Shown here: piece by piece, positions 1 through 10,080 of the stretch
Layout: each line of letters opens with the position of its first letter
Position numbering within the stretch: the stretch's first letter is position 1
From: CAVWQV01 sp963757115
Lineage (GTDB): Bacteria > Pseudomonadota > Alphaproteobacteria > Acetobacterales > Acetobacteraceae
NCBI GenBank assembly: GCA_963757115.1
Contig: CAVWQV010000004.1
Coordinates: forward strand, 124,001-188,000
Direction of reading: 5' to 3'
DNA length: 64,000 nucleotides
The notes under the pieces: generated by a model
Seen by the model: only the letters and a program-made list of their open reading frames with translations
Database searches by the model: none
What the model was told of the DNA's origin: nothing
Made by a program: the position numbers and the translations under genes

Positions 1-930
1 ACTACTGCGACATCATGGTCGCGCCGGGGTTCAGTAAGGTCGACCTTCTCGCCGACATGTGGCGGCACATCAGCGCCGAGTCGCGCTTCGACGTGGCGTA
101 TCTCAGCCGTCTGCAAGCTGGCGCTAACGCGCAGTTGCTTGGGCGACAGCAGCCGGGCGCGGTTCGACTACGGCCGAGCCCGCGGGTGGCGCTGGCGACC
201 GGCGTGCGGCTAACAGAGTGGACCAGCAGCAACGCCTGGTTTCAAACCCTCGGCAAGAAAGGGCGAAACAATCATACCAGGGGCTTGCGCATCCTGGAGG
301 CGTCCGGTCGCGTATCGTTTCGGCTTCTGGAGCGCGATTTCGGACATTGCCACGGCGATCGAAAGGATCTGCCTCCTCAAGCAGAACTGGGCCGACGAAC
401 GCAACGTCGCGCCTCCCGTGCTGCACAACAACGCGGCGTTGCTTCGCGCCCTTGTTGCGACGCTGGCTCGCGCCGGTTCCCTCCGGCTATTCGTGCTGGA
501 ATGCGACGGGCAGATCGTTGCCGCTTCCGTGAATATCGAGGACGGAAGCCGCCTGCTGGCCTTTCTCGCCGCATACGACCCGACATTTGATCGCGCCTCC
601 CCCGGAACCATCCTGATGGTCGAGTATATCCGCTGGGCCATCGACAACGGCTTCACCATGGTCGACTTTTTGTGCGGAGACGAAACCTACAAGGATCGCT
701 TCGCCGACATTCGCAATGAACTGGCATCGTTCGCTGGGCCGCGAACGCCGATCGGCTGGGCGGCGATCACGGCGGAAAAATGGGCCGGCAATGCGAGGCC
801 GGCCTTGTCGCGCCTCCGGCAATCCGCGGTCGCGGCCGGCGGCGAGTGGAAGACGGCGCCTGTCCAGTTGGCGCGAAGCGGCTTCCGTTTCGAACCCGCA
901 GAGAACGGCCTAAGCCGATGGCTCGAGTAG
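1..930 (+). CDS. CelD/BcsL-type GNAT acetyltransferase, 5'-truncated and frameshifted
   Basis: The C-terminal 170 residues (from 418) look like the Acetyltransf_6/FemAB-like GNAT fold of CelD/BcsL proteins, which act on exopolysaccharide or cellulose precursors. A central stretch contains the family motif KKGRNNHTRGLR, and the end contains the conserved block VDFLCGDETYKDRF. The first half reads in another frame from about position 15 to 335, then the frame changes near 330-345, where the product resumes with AIERICLLKQNWADE. The real start lies left of the window, or before a further indel near 150-230. No partner gene is visible. The fold assignment is fairly safe; the substrate is not known. 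The frameshift is more likely a sequence error than true decay, because both halves keep family motifs. Confidence 0.6.
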
Positions 931-1017
931 CGGGACAGACGTGGGAGGGCGCGAAGCGACCGGCGATCCGCGGGGCCACCCGTCATTGGCGTTCTTTTAA
1001 CCCCTTCTTTTACAGTC

Positions 1018-1323
1018 ATGAGCATGAAACAATTTTCGAGTCCGAGTGATCATTTTTCTATCGGTAGGCAGGACAGGACTGGCAAGGACGGAGCCTGGTT
1101 CCGGGGATGCCTAAATACGATCGGCTGGTCGATTGCCGAGGTCGCTCGGCAGCTTGACTGCTCCAGAGTGACCGTCTGGCATTGGGAGCAGGGTCGAACC
1201 AGCATACCATCCAGCGTCGCCAACTGGCTGTCGGTGCTCGCCGATCATCATGTTGCCTCGCCGCCGCCGTCCGATTGGCGCCGTACCTGGAGACGCAAGG
1301 ACGCCGCGGCGCGGCAGCTCTGA
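1018..1323 (+). CDS. small helix-turn-helix protein
   Basis: A 101-residue protein whose middle (about residues 38-72) reads as a Cro/XRE-like helix-turn-helix: IAEVARQLDCSRVTVWHWEQ followed by an Ser-rich third helix. Phage-repressor-like DNA-binding proteins of this size usually act as dimers. ATG at 1018 is followed by a second in-frame ATG at 1024, and no strong ribosome site separates the two. There are no linked phage or toxin genes, so its target is unknown. It could be a host regulator or a relic of a mobile element. Confidence 0.6.
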   Translation: MSMKQFSSPSDHFSIGRQDRTGKDGAWFRGCLNTIGWSIAEVARQLDCSRVTVWHWEQGRTSIPSSVANWLSVLADHHVASPPPSDWRRTWRRKDAAARQL

Positions 1324-1486
1324 CCGGCAACGGGGGCGAGCGCGACGGGCCTGCCTTGATTGAAGGGCTTTGCAGGCGGGTCTAGCCCATGGCAGTGTGG
1401 TTTCGTGCTCCTCACGAGTTGCCGGCCTGCCTCGTCGTCCATTCGAGGCTGGAACCACGGAGGTCAGAAATCGACCAAGATGGCTG

Positions 1487-1750
1487 ATGACCACCCATGT
1501 GCTCTCCATATCGGGCCGGCTGTTCGTCGCGCTCTGCAAGGCGGGTCCCCGCACGGGGGGCTCGGTCTATCATGCGGTGACGCCGAACTGCCGGATCGCG
1601 CTGTGCACGGCCGAGCCGGGTGCACGGTCGGAATGGGCCGAACCGCCCGGCCATCGCGTCACCTGCCAAGCGTGCCTGAAGCGGTTGTCGCAGTTGGAGG
1701 GTAGCGGGTCCGGTCGGGAGCGGCGACGGAACGCCGGATCGTTCGGCTGA
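1487..1750 (+). CDS. conserved-looking small Cys-rich protein
   Basis: Starting at the ATG at 1487, this gives 87 residues (MTTHVLSISGRLFVALCKAG...). The pattern C-x5-C ... C-x2-C (NCRIALC and TCQACLKRL), with Trp and Pro-Gly between, resembles a small zinc-ribbon or metal-bound fold of unknown role found in many alphaproteobacteria. The frame runs further upstream, but the upstream part is low complexity and I leave it out. No neighbour gives a function. This is a real gene by composition and motif, not by a recognised family name. Confidence 0.45.
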   Translation: MTTHVLSISGRLFVALCKAGPRTGGSVYHAVTPNCRIALCTAEPGARSEWAEPPGHRVTCQACLKRLSQLEGSGSGRERRRNAGSFG

Positions 1751-1811
1751 CGGTTTGGTCGGCTAACGGCCAGTCGTTGGTCGACCGTCGGTGACGGGCT
1801 GGCGCGCAGGC

Positions 1812-4800
1812 CTACCGGAGAGATCGTAACAGAATTTCGGCGTCAACGAAATCCGGGGCGTTGCGCCCCTCGCTGAACCACGACGTTAGCGGTTCGAGCA
1901 CGTGTCGCGCCTCCATCACCCTTCGTTGGCTTTGCCAGAGCCGCGCGAGGCTGGTCGCGGCACGCAGCTCGAGAGCGCGGGACCCTTGGGCGCGGGCGAT
2001 CGCCAGCGCATCGTGGAAGCTGCGCTCCGCCGAGACCAAATCGGGCTGTTTCCCGGCAAGCAGCAACTCGCCCCTTGCCCGGTGCAGCTCCGCGTCAACC
2101 CAGCGCTCGGCATTGGCGGCGACCGCGTACCATGCGTCGAGCGCGGCAAAGCCTTCCTCGGTCCGGCCGCATGCTGCCAGCGCCGTAGCCAGCCAGGCCG
2201 TGAACAGTGACCTGATCAGCACGGTGCGCAGCGCCACCAGCCCCGCGATGCCGGCACGAAGCTCGGCAATTCCGGCGTCGAGATCTCCCTGCTCGATGAG
2301 CAGCTTGCCGCGCAAGCCTGACGACACCGCTCTCCAGGTGGTAAGTCCAAGGTTGTCGCTGAGCGCCAGCAGTTCCGTGCTGGTTGACCCAAGCACGTCG
2401 ACGTCACGGGTGAGTCCACTGAAGCAGCCGCCGCCGAAGGCGAGCGCAAATCCTAAGGTGTTGACGTGTTGCAGCGCGCGGGCATGCCGAATGGCGTTCC
2501 GACTGTGCGCGGCAGCCTGATCAGAATATCCGAGTTGCCATAGTGCCAGGGATAAGTAGGAGGCGGACGCGGCAAAAATATCCTGGCCGAATATGTGGGC
2601 GGAAGTGCGGTGACGTTCGGCGTCATAGACGGCCAGCATATGTTCGAGCAGTTCGCGCGCCGCCGCCGGTTCGCCCAGAAACAGCCGTATCGTTCCGAGA
2701 TGCCGTCCCGCGAACGCCGCGAACTCGGATTGCGGGTTGCGGTTCGCGATCTCGATCGCTTCCTTGACATGCGCGAGCGCCCGGTCAATCCGCCCAACTA
2801 CGATTTCAAAGGCTTGCAAAGCGCTGAGCGCTGGAATCAGCCCATCAGTATCGCCGGTTTCCTCGCTTAGCTGGATCGCGCGGCCGAACACCACTTCGAG
2901 CTCGGGAGACGCGTAGCCCTTCATCGCCACGAGAGGCCCCAACAGCGCCAGATTGAGCCTGTACCTCGAGCTTCGCCCGATCGCCCGGGTCCTTGATTTG
3001 ATCGATCAGTCCGAGTCCGCGCTCCAAGTGCGAGATCGCCTCGGGGTTGAAGGAAAGTCTTGTCGCGCGGTGGCCTGCCTTGAGCCGGTACACCACCGCC
3101 TTGTCGGCGAGGTCGGCCTCGGAGAAATGGCGCGCGACGCCTTCGGGTTGCGTTTCGACGATGTCCGGAAACGAATGTTCGAGCACTCGTGCAACTCGCG
3201 CATGAAACGCCCGTCGCGTCGTCTTGAGCAGCGACTGGTAAGCTACGTCCTGCAGCAGCGCGTGCTTGAACACGTAGGTCGGTTCCGCCGCCGGACTGAC
3301 AGGCAGGATGATCTCCGCGTCGGTCAGTGCCTCGATGGCGGCGTCGATCGGCTGCCAGTTTCGTGGCACGGAGGCCGAGAGCAGCCGCACGGTGAACGCA
3401 CGCCCGAGCACAGCGGCGAACTGCGCCACCGCCTTCACCGACGACATCCGGTCGAGCCGCGCCATAAGCGAATCGTGCAGTGAAGCCGGCACGACGCTAC
3501 CGGGCGCGGTACCGCGCCGCGCTCTGCCGCCGTCCTCCGCATCGAGCGAACCGCCGTCCATCACGCCCTTTGCAAGCTCCTCAATGAAAAGCGGGATGCC
3601 GTCGGCGCGGGCGATGATCTCGTCGGACACCATCAAGGGCACGGGTGAATCAGACAGGCTGTGCCGAAGCAACAGCTCCGATTCCGCCCGTTCGAGTCGC
3701 GCCAGCGACAGTCGCGTCACCCGCGGGTGCTGCTCAAACAGCTTGACCGGGGTGCGGCTTGCGACAACCAAGAGGACCCGTAGCGCCTCTAGCTGCGTTA
3801 CCAGGCGCGACAGCAGTTCCGATGTGGTCGGGTCGATCCAATGCACGTCTTCGAGCAGGCAAAGCACCGGCTGCCGGGCGGAGATGTTGCGGATACGCTC
3901 GACCAGCATGTCGAGCGTCCGCTCCTTCAGCTGCTCGGGTGTCAGCGAGAGCGACGTGTAGGGCTCGCCAAGCGGGATCGACAACAGGCTCGCCAGGATC
4001 GGCACCGTGCGATCCAGGGCGGCTCCGTTCTGCAGCAGCAGCTTCTCAAGCTTAGCGAGTTTCTGACCCGGTGGATCGTCATGGGCAATCCCGGCGATCC
4101 GCTCGTAATTGCTGATCACCGGATAAAGTGCGCTGGCCTGGTGATAAGGCGAGCAATACAGCGTAAACACGTACGCGCCAGTCGACATCGCGGCCGAGCG
4201 CAGTGCGTGCAGGAGGTGCGACTTGCCGATGCCCGGCTCCCCGGTGATCATCGCGACCTGCTGATCGCCGGCGACGGCGCGGTCCCAGCAGCCCATCAGT
4301 GTGGTGAATTCGCGCTCGCGCCCGATCATCGGGCTTGCCGCCGCGGCGTGCATCGCGTCGAACCGACCCTCCGCCGCGCTTTCCCCGTGCACCTGCCAGG
4401 CGGACACGGTCGTCGCGAAGCCGGCGAGCTGGTCCAACTTCAACTCGCTGCACTCGAACAGCCCACCGATAAGCCGGCGCGTGCTCGGGCTGATGATGAT
4501 GCCGTTCATCGGCGCGCGGTTTTGCAGTCGCGACGCCAAATTCGGCGCCCCGCCAACGACCTCGATCTGCTCGGCCTCGCCGTGGCCGAGCAGTTCGCCG
4601 ACGATCACCTGCCCGGTCGCGATGCCGGTCCGCACGGCGAGCACGAGGTCACCGAGCGGGCGTAGGCGCGGGGTGTCCTGCACGATTCCGAGCGCCGCGC
4701 GAACAGCGCGTTCAGCGTCGTCTTCGTGCGCCTGCGGATAGCCAAAATAGGCCAGGATGCCGTCGCCGATGAAGCGCGAAATCCGGCCGCCATAGCGCTC

Positions 4801-5142
4801 GATCGCAGCCGTGCAGCACGCCTGATAGGCTCGCAGGATGCGGCTCATTTCCTCGGGGTCCAACCAGGACGCAAGCTCGGTCGACCCGGCTAGATCGGCA
4901 AACAATACGGTCAGCTGCCGCCGCTCTCCGCCTGGATCGCGCGAAGTGGGCGCCGTCCGACTGGGTAACCCGTTCTCGATCGCGTGCACGAGGCGCCGAC
5001 GGAGCCCGATGGTCAATCCGAGCTCCTTGATGTCGCCGTCGGTCAGATGCCGCAACTCATCGAGGGTGATGTCCTGTGCGGCAAGGCTCGGAGCCAGTTG
5101 CCCGAGCCCCCAAGCATCCAGCCAAGCGATCAGATCGGACAT
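1812..5142 (-). CDS. SAM-domain / class III nucleotide cyclase / AAA ATPase / TPR regulator, one frameshift
   Basis: A multidomain signalling protein of about 1110 residues. Order: SAM-like domain (residues 1-60); class III adenylate/guanylate cyclase domain (about 75-240) with the metal-binding segment LFADLAGS and the GDGILAYFG strand; ATPase domain with Walker A GEPGIGKS (near residue 305) and Walker B LCLLEDVHWID; then a long alpha-helical TPR-like C-terminus. The frame changes near 2957: dropping one G in the CAGG stretch joins KLEVQ to LNLALLGPLVAMKG, so I report one locus from 5142 to 1812. The ATG at 5142 lies 21 bp after the stop of the methyltransferase gene, so the two are probably co-transcribed. 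Such cyclase-ATPase proteins are common in Rhizobiales and Rhodospirillales. The signal sensed is unknown. Confidence 0.8.
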
Positions 5143-5163
5143 GGTCCGCTCGGCCCGTTCCGC

Positions 5164-6384
5164 TTACATGGCGAGCGGCTCGGGCTTCTGGAACACCATC
5201 CGGTACACGCCGGAGCCGGCGACGCGCATATTGTAAGTGAAGCCCCAGAGATAGAGCAGAAAGCGGCGGTAATCCAGTTCACCGAACCGGTTCACGATCG
5301 GCTCCCGATGCTTCTCCCAATTTCGCGCCCATTCACGGAACGTAAGGAAGTAGCTGTGCCGGTCGCTGTGTAGTTCCTCCAACTCGAGGGTTGTGTGCGT
5401 CATGGCCTCGATCAGGTCCTGCAGCACGAGGAGCGTGTGGTTGCCCGGATAGATATGCTTGAGGATGACGGATGACATATCCTTGCGGCTGGCCGTGGCG
5501 GAGCCGTCGAGATAGATCCGGCCGCCCGGTTTGAGGATAAACTCGAACTTGGCAAGCACCTGCTCGTATTGCGGCAAATGCTCGATTACGCCCATCATCA
5601 CGATGGCATCATATTTCCGCTCGGTCTTGTATTCGAGCAAGTCGGCGAAAATCAGCTCCCAGTCATAGCCTTCCCTCTTGGACATGGCCTCGAGGTATTC
5701 GATGGACGCCCGGGAGATCGAAAGGCCGCTGCACCGCACCCCGCGCTCAGATGCGTATTTGAACCATGCGCCCCACCCAGGGCCGACTTCGAGCAGGTGG
5801 TCACCGGGTTTCAGTCGGCATTTCTCGAAGCAGTAGGCGAATTTCCGGAGCGAGGCTTGCGCAAGAGATTCGTCGTCACGCTCGAATACGGCGTGCGTGT
5901 AGAGCGGCACTTCCGGGTCGAGGAACGAGAGGAAGAAGCTGGCGTCGCGGTCGTAGTGGGTCGATATTACTTTCTTGTTCAGCCGCGTCTGGCCGCCGAA
6001 CAGGAGCGGCATGAACAGTTGCTTGGCGCCGAGCAAGCGATGCTTGTCGGTCAGCACAGTGCGTAGCTGCAACGCGCTCAGCATGTCGCCTTCGATGTCG
6101 AAATCGCCGGCAAAAAATGCTTCGGCAACCCTAGCCTCGTTGAGGGTCGCGAAGGCCCGAACAGCCCTATCGTTGCGGAAGACAAGGCTGAACATCGGCG
6201 TCCCGTTGCCTAGTCGGCGGGCGACCCCGTTCGGCAGCACGAGGTCGAATGCCGTTCGCAGGTCGGCGCACTTCTTCGCCAACCTGTCGTAGAGCACCCT
6301 GGCGAGACCACCGATCGGCTGCGCTCCGATCTCCGAGCCGGCCTCGCGTTCGTAGGACGCACCCGATGCAATGTGTCCTTCCAA
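5164..6384 (-). CDS. cyclopropane-fatty-acyl-phospholipid synthase family SAM methyltransferase
   Basis: A 406-residue protein of the CFA synthase family, which transfers a methyl group from S-adenosylmethionine to lipid acyl chains at the membrane. The SAM-binding motif LLEVGPGWGAW sits near residue 200. The preceding segment TRLNKKVISTHYDRDASFF matches the family's substrate-binding region. The length matches the family (380-420). The start is a TTG at 6384, preceded about 7 bp upstream by GGAGGA. Some relatives act on small molecules instead of membrane lipid, so the exact product is not certain. It is probably in one transcript with the cyclase-ATPase gene downstream. Confidence 0.8.
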   Translation of the reverse strand: MEGHIASGASYEREAGSEIGAQPIGGLARVLYDRLAKKCADLRTAFDLVLPNGVARRLGNGTPMFSLVFRNDRAVRAFATLNEARVAEAFFAGDFDIEGDMLSALQLRTVLTDKHRLLGAKQLFMPLLFGGQTRLNKKVISTHYDRDASFFLSFLDPEVPLYTHAVFERDDESLAQASLRKFAYCFEKCRLKPGDHLLEVGPGWGAWFKYASERGVRCSGLSISRASIEYLEAMSKREGYDWELIFADLLEYKTERKYDAIVMMGVIEHLPQYEQVLAKFEFILKPGGRIYLDGSATASRKDMSSVILKHIYPGNHTLLVLQDLIEAMTHTTLELEELHSDRHSYFLTFREWARNWEKHREPIVNRFGELDYRRFLLYLWGFTYNMRVAGSGVYRMVFQKPEPLAM

Positions 6385-6606
6385 GTCAGATCCTCCGTCC
6401 GGAGCGATTCCTGACCTGTCGATACGTCTCCTGCAACGGCCGCAAGCGCGCAGATCCCATCCGGTTCATCTCCTCAAGAGGAACGACCGAATAAATTACC
6501 CTCGTCAACAAGATACGGCAATGACCCGAGTTTCAGCCAGGCAGTCACGCTGCGATCGGCGGACCGCTTGCCACGTGTCCGCCGGAACAGCCGTCGAGGA
6601 TGCGCG

Positions 6607-6888
6607 CTACTTCCCGCCGCTGCTTCCCGAGGTCGGGGGCGGCTGCGTGGACGGCGCGACCGTCGTCCCGCGCGGTCCTTCGCCGCTTTTAGACGGGCCG
6701 GTCTGCGCCGATGCACCCTGCCGGCCGGCTCCGCCGGAGGTCGGAGGCGGCTGCGTGGATGGGGCAACGGTCGTTCCGCGCGGCCCTTGGCCCGTCTTGG
6801 ACGGATCGACCTGCGCATACGCGGGAACCGCCGCCGCTGTCGCGACCGCCAAACCGAGAACGGCTACACTCGTCCTGAATACATGCAT
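6607..6888 (-). CDS. secreted Pro/Thr/Gly-rich peptide with a tandem repeat
   Basis: 93 residues from the ATG at 6888, which has a good ribosome site (GGGAGG). Residues 1-24 form a Sec signal peptide ending in PAYAQ. The mature part contains two near-identical copies of a unit with core GPRGTTVAPSTQPPPTSG, separated by a Gly/Ala-rich linker. It has no cysteines and few charged residues, so it should be disordered in the periplasm. It is divergent from the LutA-like gene, and a comparable small secreted protein lies at 21603, so it may belong to the alcohol oxidation island. No family recognised. Confidence 0.6.
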   Translation of the reverse strand: MHVFRTSVAVLGLAVATAAAVPAYAQVDPSKTGQGPRGTTVAPSTQPPPTSGGAGRQGASAQTGPSKSGEGPRGTTVAPSTQPPPTSGSSGGK

Positions 6889-7093
6889 CGCTGGCCTCCC
6901 ATATTCTTGTTCGTCAATGATGTTGGACCTGCCGCCCATCACATCTTGCAGCAGGGTAACGGCCCGAACCTCCGCCGGGTTGCTTGAGAGCGGATCGATT
7001 GCGGCTCCGGTGCGCTCGTGCCCTTGAACCATGGTCGGGCCGCGTGCCACGCTCGCTGCAACGACGACGATCATGGGAGTGGGCGTCAACCGA

Positions 7094-8317
7094 ATGGGAC
7101 GGTCCGGGCGAATGGTGTGGATCGGTCGCCTGCTCGTCGGCGCAATGCTCGTTCTTTGCTCCCTCACGGGGCAAGCGGCAGCGCCGGCCGATCCGGCGGC
7201 GGTGAAATCGATGAAGCTCGGCTACGTCGAGCTGGCCGACGATCCTCGTTACGCCGACAAGGGTGCCCGTTCAGGCATCGTGTTCGCCGACCAGGGGCGG
7301 CCGTTTGGCGGCAGCGAGGTCGCCATCGACGACGCGCGGGCCATCGGGCGCGTGATCAACGTCCAGTTCGGTCTTGATCGGTTCGCGGGCGCGTCCCTCG
7401 ACGAGATCGCGCAGCGCATCTCGCGTTGGGTCGAGGCGGAAGACGTCCACTTCGTCATCGCCGACCTGCCCGCGTCCGCCTTACGCGAACTCAGCCGGCG
7501 CTTCGCAGCCCAGCCAGTGTTGTTGTTCAACGTTTCTGCGCCCGACGATGCGCTGCGCGGCGCGGACTGCGCGGCCATCCTGCTCCACACCTATCCAAGT
7601 CAGGCGATGCTGACGGACGCGCTCGTCCAGTTCCTCGTTGCCAAGGGCTGGCCGCAAATCCTGGTGCTACAGGGGCCGTCCGCCGAGGACGCCGCCGCCG
7701 TGGCCGCGCTGCAACGTTCCGCTAAGAAATTCGGAGCGAAGATCGTCGAAACGCGACCGTTCGTGCTGTCCAACGATCCTCGTCACCGCGAGCAGAGCAA
7801 CGTCGCGTTGATGACTGAGGGGTCGCGCTACGATGTCGTTTATGTGGCCGACGCGAGCGGCGAGTTCGGCCGCTACATACCGTATCAGACGAGCCTTCCC
7901 CGGCCCGTCGTGGGCAGTGCCGGACTGATGCCGACGGCCTGGTCGTGGAGCTGGGACCGGGACGCCGCCGTGCAGCTGCAGCATCGTTATGAGAAGACGG
8001 TGCCGCCGCGTCGCATGGGGGGCGCGGACTGGGCGGCATGGGAGGCGGCCAAGGCGGTCGTGCAAGCGGCGGTGCAGGCGCGGTCGACCAGCTTCGATGC
8101 GGTAAAGGCCGTGCTGCTGAGCGACAAACTCAATCTCGACACGGTGAAGGGCAATCCCGGGAGCTTTCGCGCGTGGGATCATCAACTCCGCGCGCCAGTG
8201 CTTCTCAGCACCGCCGACGCGGTGATCGAGCGAGCGCCCCTGCCGCAGTTCCTCCACCAAAGCAACGTGCTCGACACGCTTGGCGTCGATGCGCCGGAAA
8301 CCACCTGCCACTTCTAA
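7094..8317 (+). CDS. LutA/PedA-type periplasmic binding protein of the PQQ alcohol dehydrogenase system
   Basis: About 407 residues with an N-terminal signal peptide (ending near GQAAA) and a branched-chain-amino-acid-binding fold. Segments such as KLGYVELADDPRY and the RYIPYQTSLPRPVVGS block match the subfamily of ABC binding proteins found beside PQQ alcohol dehydrogenases (PedA in Pseudomonas, LutA in Methylobacterium), linked in the literature to lanthanide-dependent growth. It lies directly upstream of pqqB in the same direction. Its presumed ATPase and permease lie 15 kb away at 23802-25468. I prefer the ATG at 7094 (GGGAGTGG upstream); ATGs at 7031, 7073 and 7112 are possible. A lanthanide role is inference from family and context. 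Confidence 0.8.
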   Translation: MGRSGRMVWIGRLLVGAMLVLCSLTGQAAAPADPAAVKSMKLGYVELADDPRYADKGARSGIVFADQGRPFGGSEVAIDDARAIGRVINVQFGLDRFAGASLDEIAQRISRWVEAEDVHFVIADLPASALRELSRRFAAQPVLLFNVSAPDDALRGADCAAILLHTYPSQAMLTDALVQFLVAKGWPQILVLQGPSAEDAAAVAALQRSAKKFGAKIVETRPFVLSNDPRHREQSNVALMTEGSRYDVVYVADASGEFGRYIPYQTSLPRPVVGSAGLMPTAWSWSWDRDAAVQLQHRYEKTVPPRRMGGADWAAWEAAKAVVQAAVQARSTSFDAVKAVLLSDKLNLDTVKGNPGSFRAWDHQLRAPVLLSTADAVIERAPLPQFLHQSNVLDTLGVDAPETTCHF

Positions 8318-8422
8318 TCGCCGCCGGCTTCGGCCCGCGCTTGAACCACGTCGTGTTCCAGGCATCTTTCCCGCGCCCGGGATCGGTGACACGATCAGCG
8401 CAAGCGGAAGGGGGAGGGCGTT

Positions 8423-9328
8423 CTGCTGCGCGTCGTTGTGCTCGGGTCGGCTGCCGGCGGCGGTTTCCCGCAATGGAACGCCAACAATGCGGCGTGCCAG
8501 CGGGCGCGCGCCCGGGATCCGGCCGCGCAGCCCCGCACCCAATGCGGCATCGCGGTGTCCGGGGATGGCGAGCACTGGGTCTTGGTGAACGCCAGCCCCG
8601 ACCTCCGCCAACAGATCGAGGCCTGCCCGGCGCTGCACCCGCGCGACGGGCTCCGCCACTCACCGATCGCGGGCGTGGTCCTGACCGGAAGCGAGGTCGA
8701 CGCCGTCGCCGGCCTACTCGTGTTGCGCGAGAGCCAGGCGTTCACGCTGTTCGCGACCGGCCGCGTGCTTCGAGTATTGGGCGACAACCCGATCTTCGGG
8801 GCGCTGTCTCCGCGCTACGTCGAGCGCCAGATGGTCGGCCTCGAGCAGCCGTTCGCGTTGCCGGGCGGGCTCAATGCCGAACTGTTCGCGGTTCCCGGCA
8901 AGGTTGCGCTCTACCTCGAGCGCGGCACCGACGAGCTGGCGGGCGAGGCCGAGGATACGGTTGGGATCTGCCTGCAGGACGGAACGGGCGCGCGCTGCTT
9001 CTTTATCCCTGGGTGTGCGCGCATGACCGAGCCGCTTGCCGACCGGCTGCGCGGTGCCGCGCTGGTGTTCTTCGATGGCACGCTTTGGACCGATGACGAG
9101 ATGATCCGCGAGGGCTCGGGCAGCAAGACCGGCCGGCGGATGGGGCATATGAGCATCGCCGACACGGACGGCACCATCGCGGCGTTCCGTCATCTCGGCG
9201 TGAGGCGGAAGGTGCTGATCCACATCAACAACAGCAACCCCGTGCTGCTCGACGACTCGCCCGAGCGGCGAGCTGCCAACGAGGCCGGCTGGGAGGTCGC
9301 GCAGGACGGGATGGAGGTGACGCTATGA
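8423..9328 (+). CDS. pqqB: PQQ biosynthesis protein PqqB
   Basis: A metallo-beta-lactamase-fold protein required for PQQ synthesis, proposed to hydroxylate the tyrosine ring or act on the released dipeptide. The family opening VVVLGSAAGGGFPQWN is intact, as are the later blocks GCARMTEP and VFFDGTLWTDDEM. Homologues begin M-L-R-V; here the matching codon is CTG at 8423, with a strong GGGGGAGGG just before it. Either CTG is the start, or a base is wrong, or translation starts at GTG 8438 and loses five residues. The end overlaps pqqC by four bases (ATGA). Confidence 0.92.
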   Translation: MLRVVVLGSAAGGGFPQWNANNAACQRARARDPAAQPRTQCGIAVSGDGEHWVLVNASPDLRQQIEACPALHPRDGLRHSPIAGVVLTGSEVDAVAGLLVLRESQAFTLFATGRVLRVLGDNPIFGALSPRYVERQMVGLEQPFALPGGLNAELFAVPGKVALYLERGTDELAGEAEDTVGICLQDGTGARCFFIPGCARMTEPLADRLRGAALVFFDGTLWTDDEMIREGSGSKTGRRMGHMSIADTDGTIAAFRHLGVRRKVLIHINNSNPVLLDDSPERRAANEAGWEVAQDGMEVTL

Positions 9329-10080
9329 CCGATGTGCCGGATCAGGCTGAAACGCCGATGCGTCCGGACGAGCTGGAGGCGGCGCTGAAGGCGATCGGGG
9401 CGGAGCGCTACCACAGCAATCACCCGTTTCATAAGCGGATGTATGGCGGCAAGCTGACCCGCGGCCAGATCCAGGCCTGGGCGCTGAACCGCTATTACTA
9501 CCAGTGCCGGATCCCAGCTAAGGACGCGACGCTCATTGCGCGGCTGCCGACCCCCGAGCTGCGGCGTTCCTGGCGGTCGCGCCTGGTCGATCACGACGGG
9601 GACGGTCAGCAACCCGGCGGCATCGAACGCTGGCTCAGGATGACGGACGCTTTGGGGCTGGACCGGGAATACGTCAGCTCGACCACGGGCCTGCTACCGG
9701 CCACGCGGTTCGCGGTCGATGCCTATGTGGCATTCGTGCGTGACCGCTCGCTGCTTGATGCCATCGCATCGTCGCTGACCGAGATGTTTTCCCCGACCAT
9801 CATCGCCGAGCGGGTGGAGGGCATGCTTGCCAACTACGATTTCGTGAGCCGCGATACGCTGGCGTATTTCCAGCCGCGGCTGACGCAGGCCCCGCAGGAC
9901 GTGCAATTCGCCCTCGAATACTGCAAGACGCACGCGCACACGCGGGCAGAGCAGGAAGGCGTGCTGGCCGCGTTGCGTTTCAAGTGCGACGTCCTGTGGG
10001 CGCAGTTGGATGCGCTCTGGCACGCCTACGTCGAACCGAAGCACATCCCGCCCGGTGCGTTCGTGCCGTCCGACCATTGA
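9325..10080 (+). CDS. pqqC: pyrroloquinoline-quinone synthase PqqC
   Basis: 251 residues, full length for PqqC, the cofactor-free oxidase that carries out the last ring closure and eight-electron oxidation to PQQ. The heme-oxygenase-like fold is recognisable from HSNHPFHKRMYGGKL, WALNRYYYQ, PAKDATLIAR, the His-bearing block DHDGD, and EYCKTHAHTRAEQ, which includes active-site His and Tyr. It starts in an ATGA overlap with pqqB and ends in a TTGA overlap with pqqD, so B, C and D are translationally coupled. Confidence 0.95.
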   Translation: MTDVPDQAETPMRPDELEAALKAIGAERYHSNHPFHKRMYGGKLTRGQIQAWALNRYYYQCRIPAKDATLIARLPTPELRRSWRSRLVDHDGDGQQPGGIERWLRMTDALGLDREYVSSTTGLLPATRFAVDAYVAFVRDRSLLDAIASSLTEMFSPTIIAERVEGMLANYDFVSRDTLAYFQPRLTQAPQDVQFALEYCKTHAHTRAEQEGVLAALRFKCDVLWAQLDALWHAYVEPKHIPPGAFVPSDH

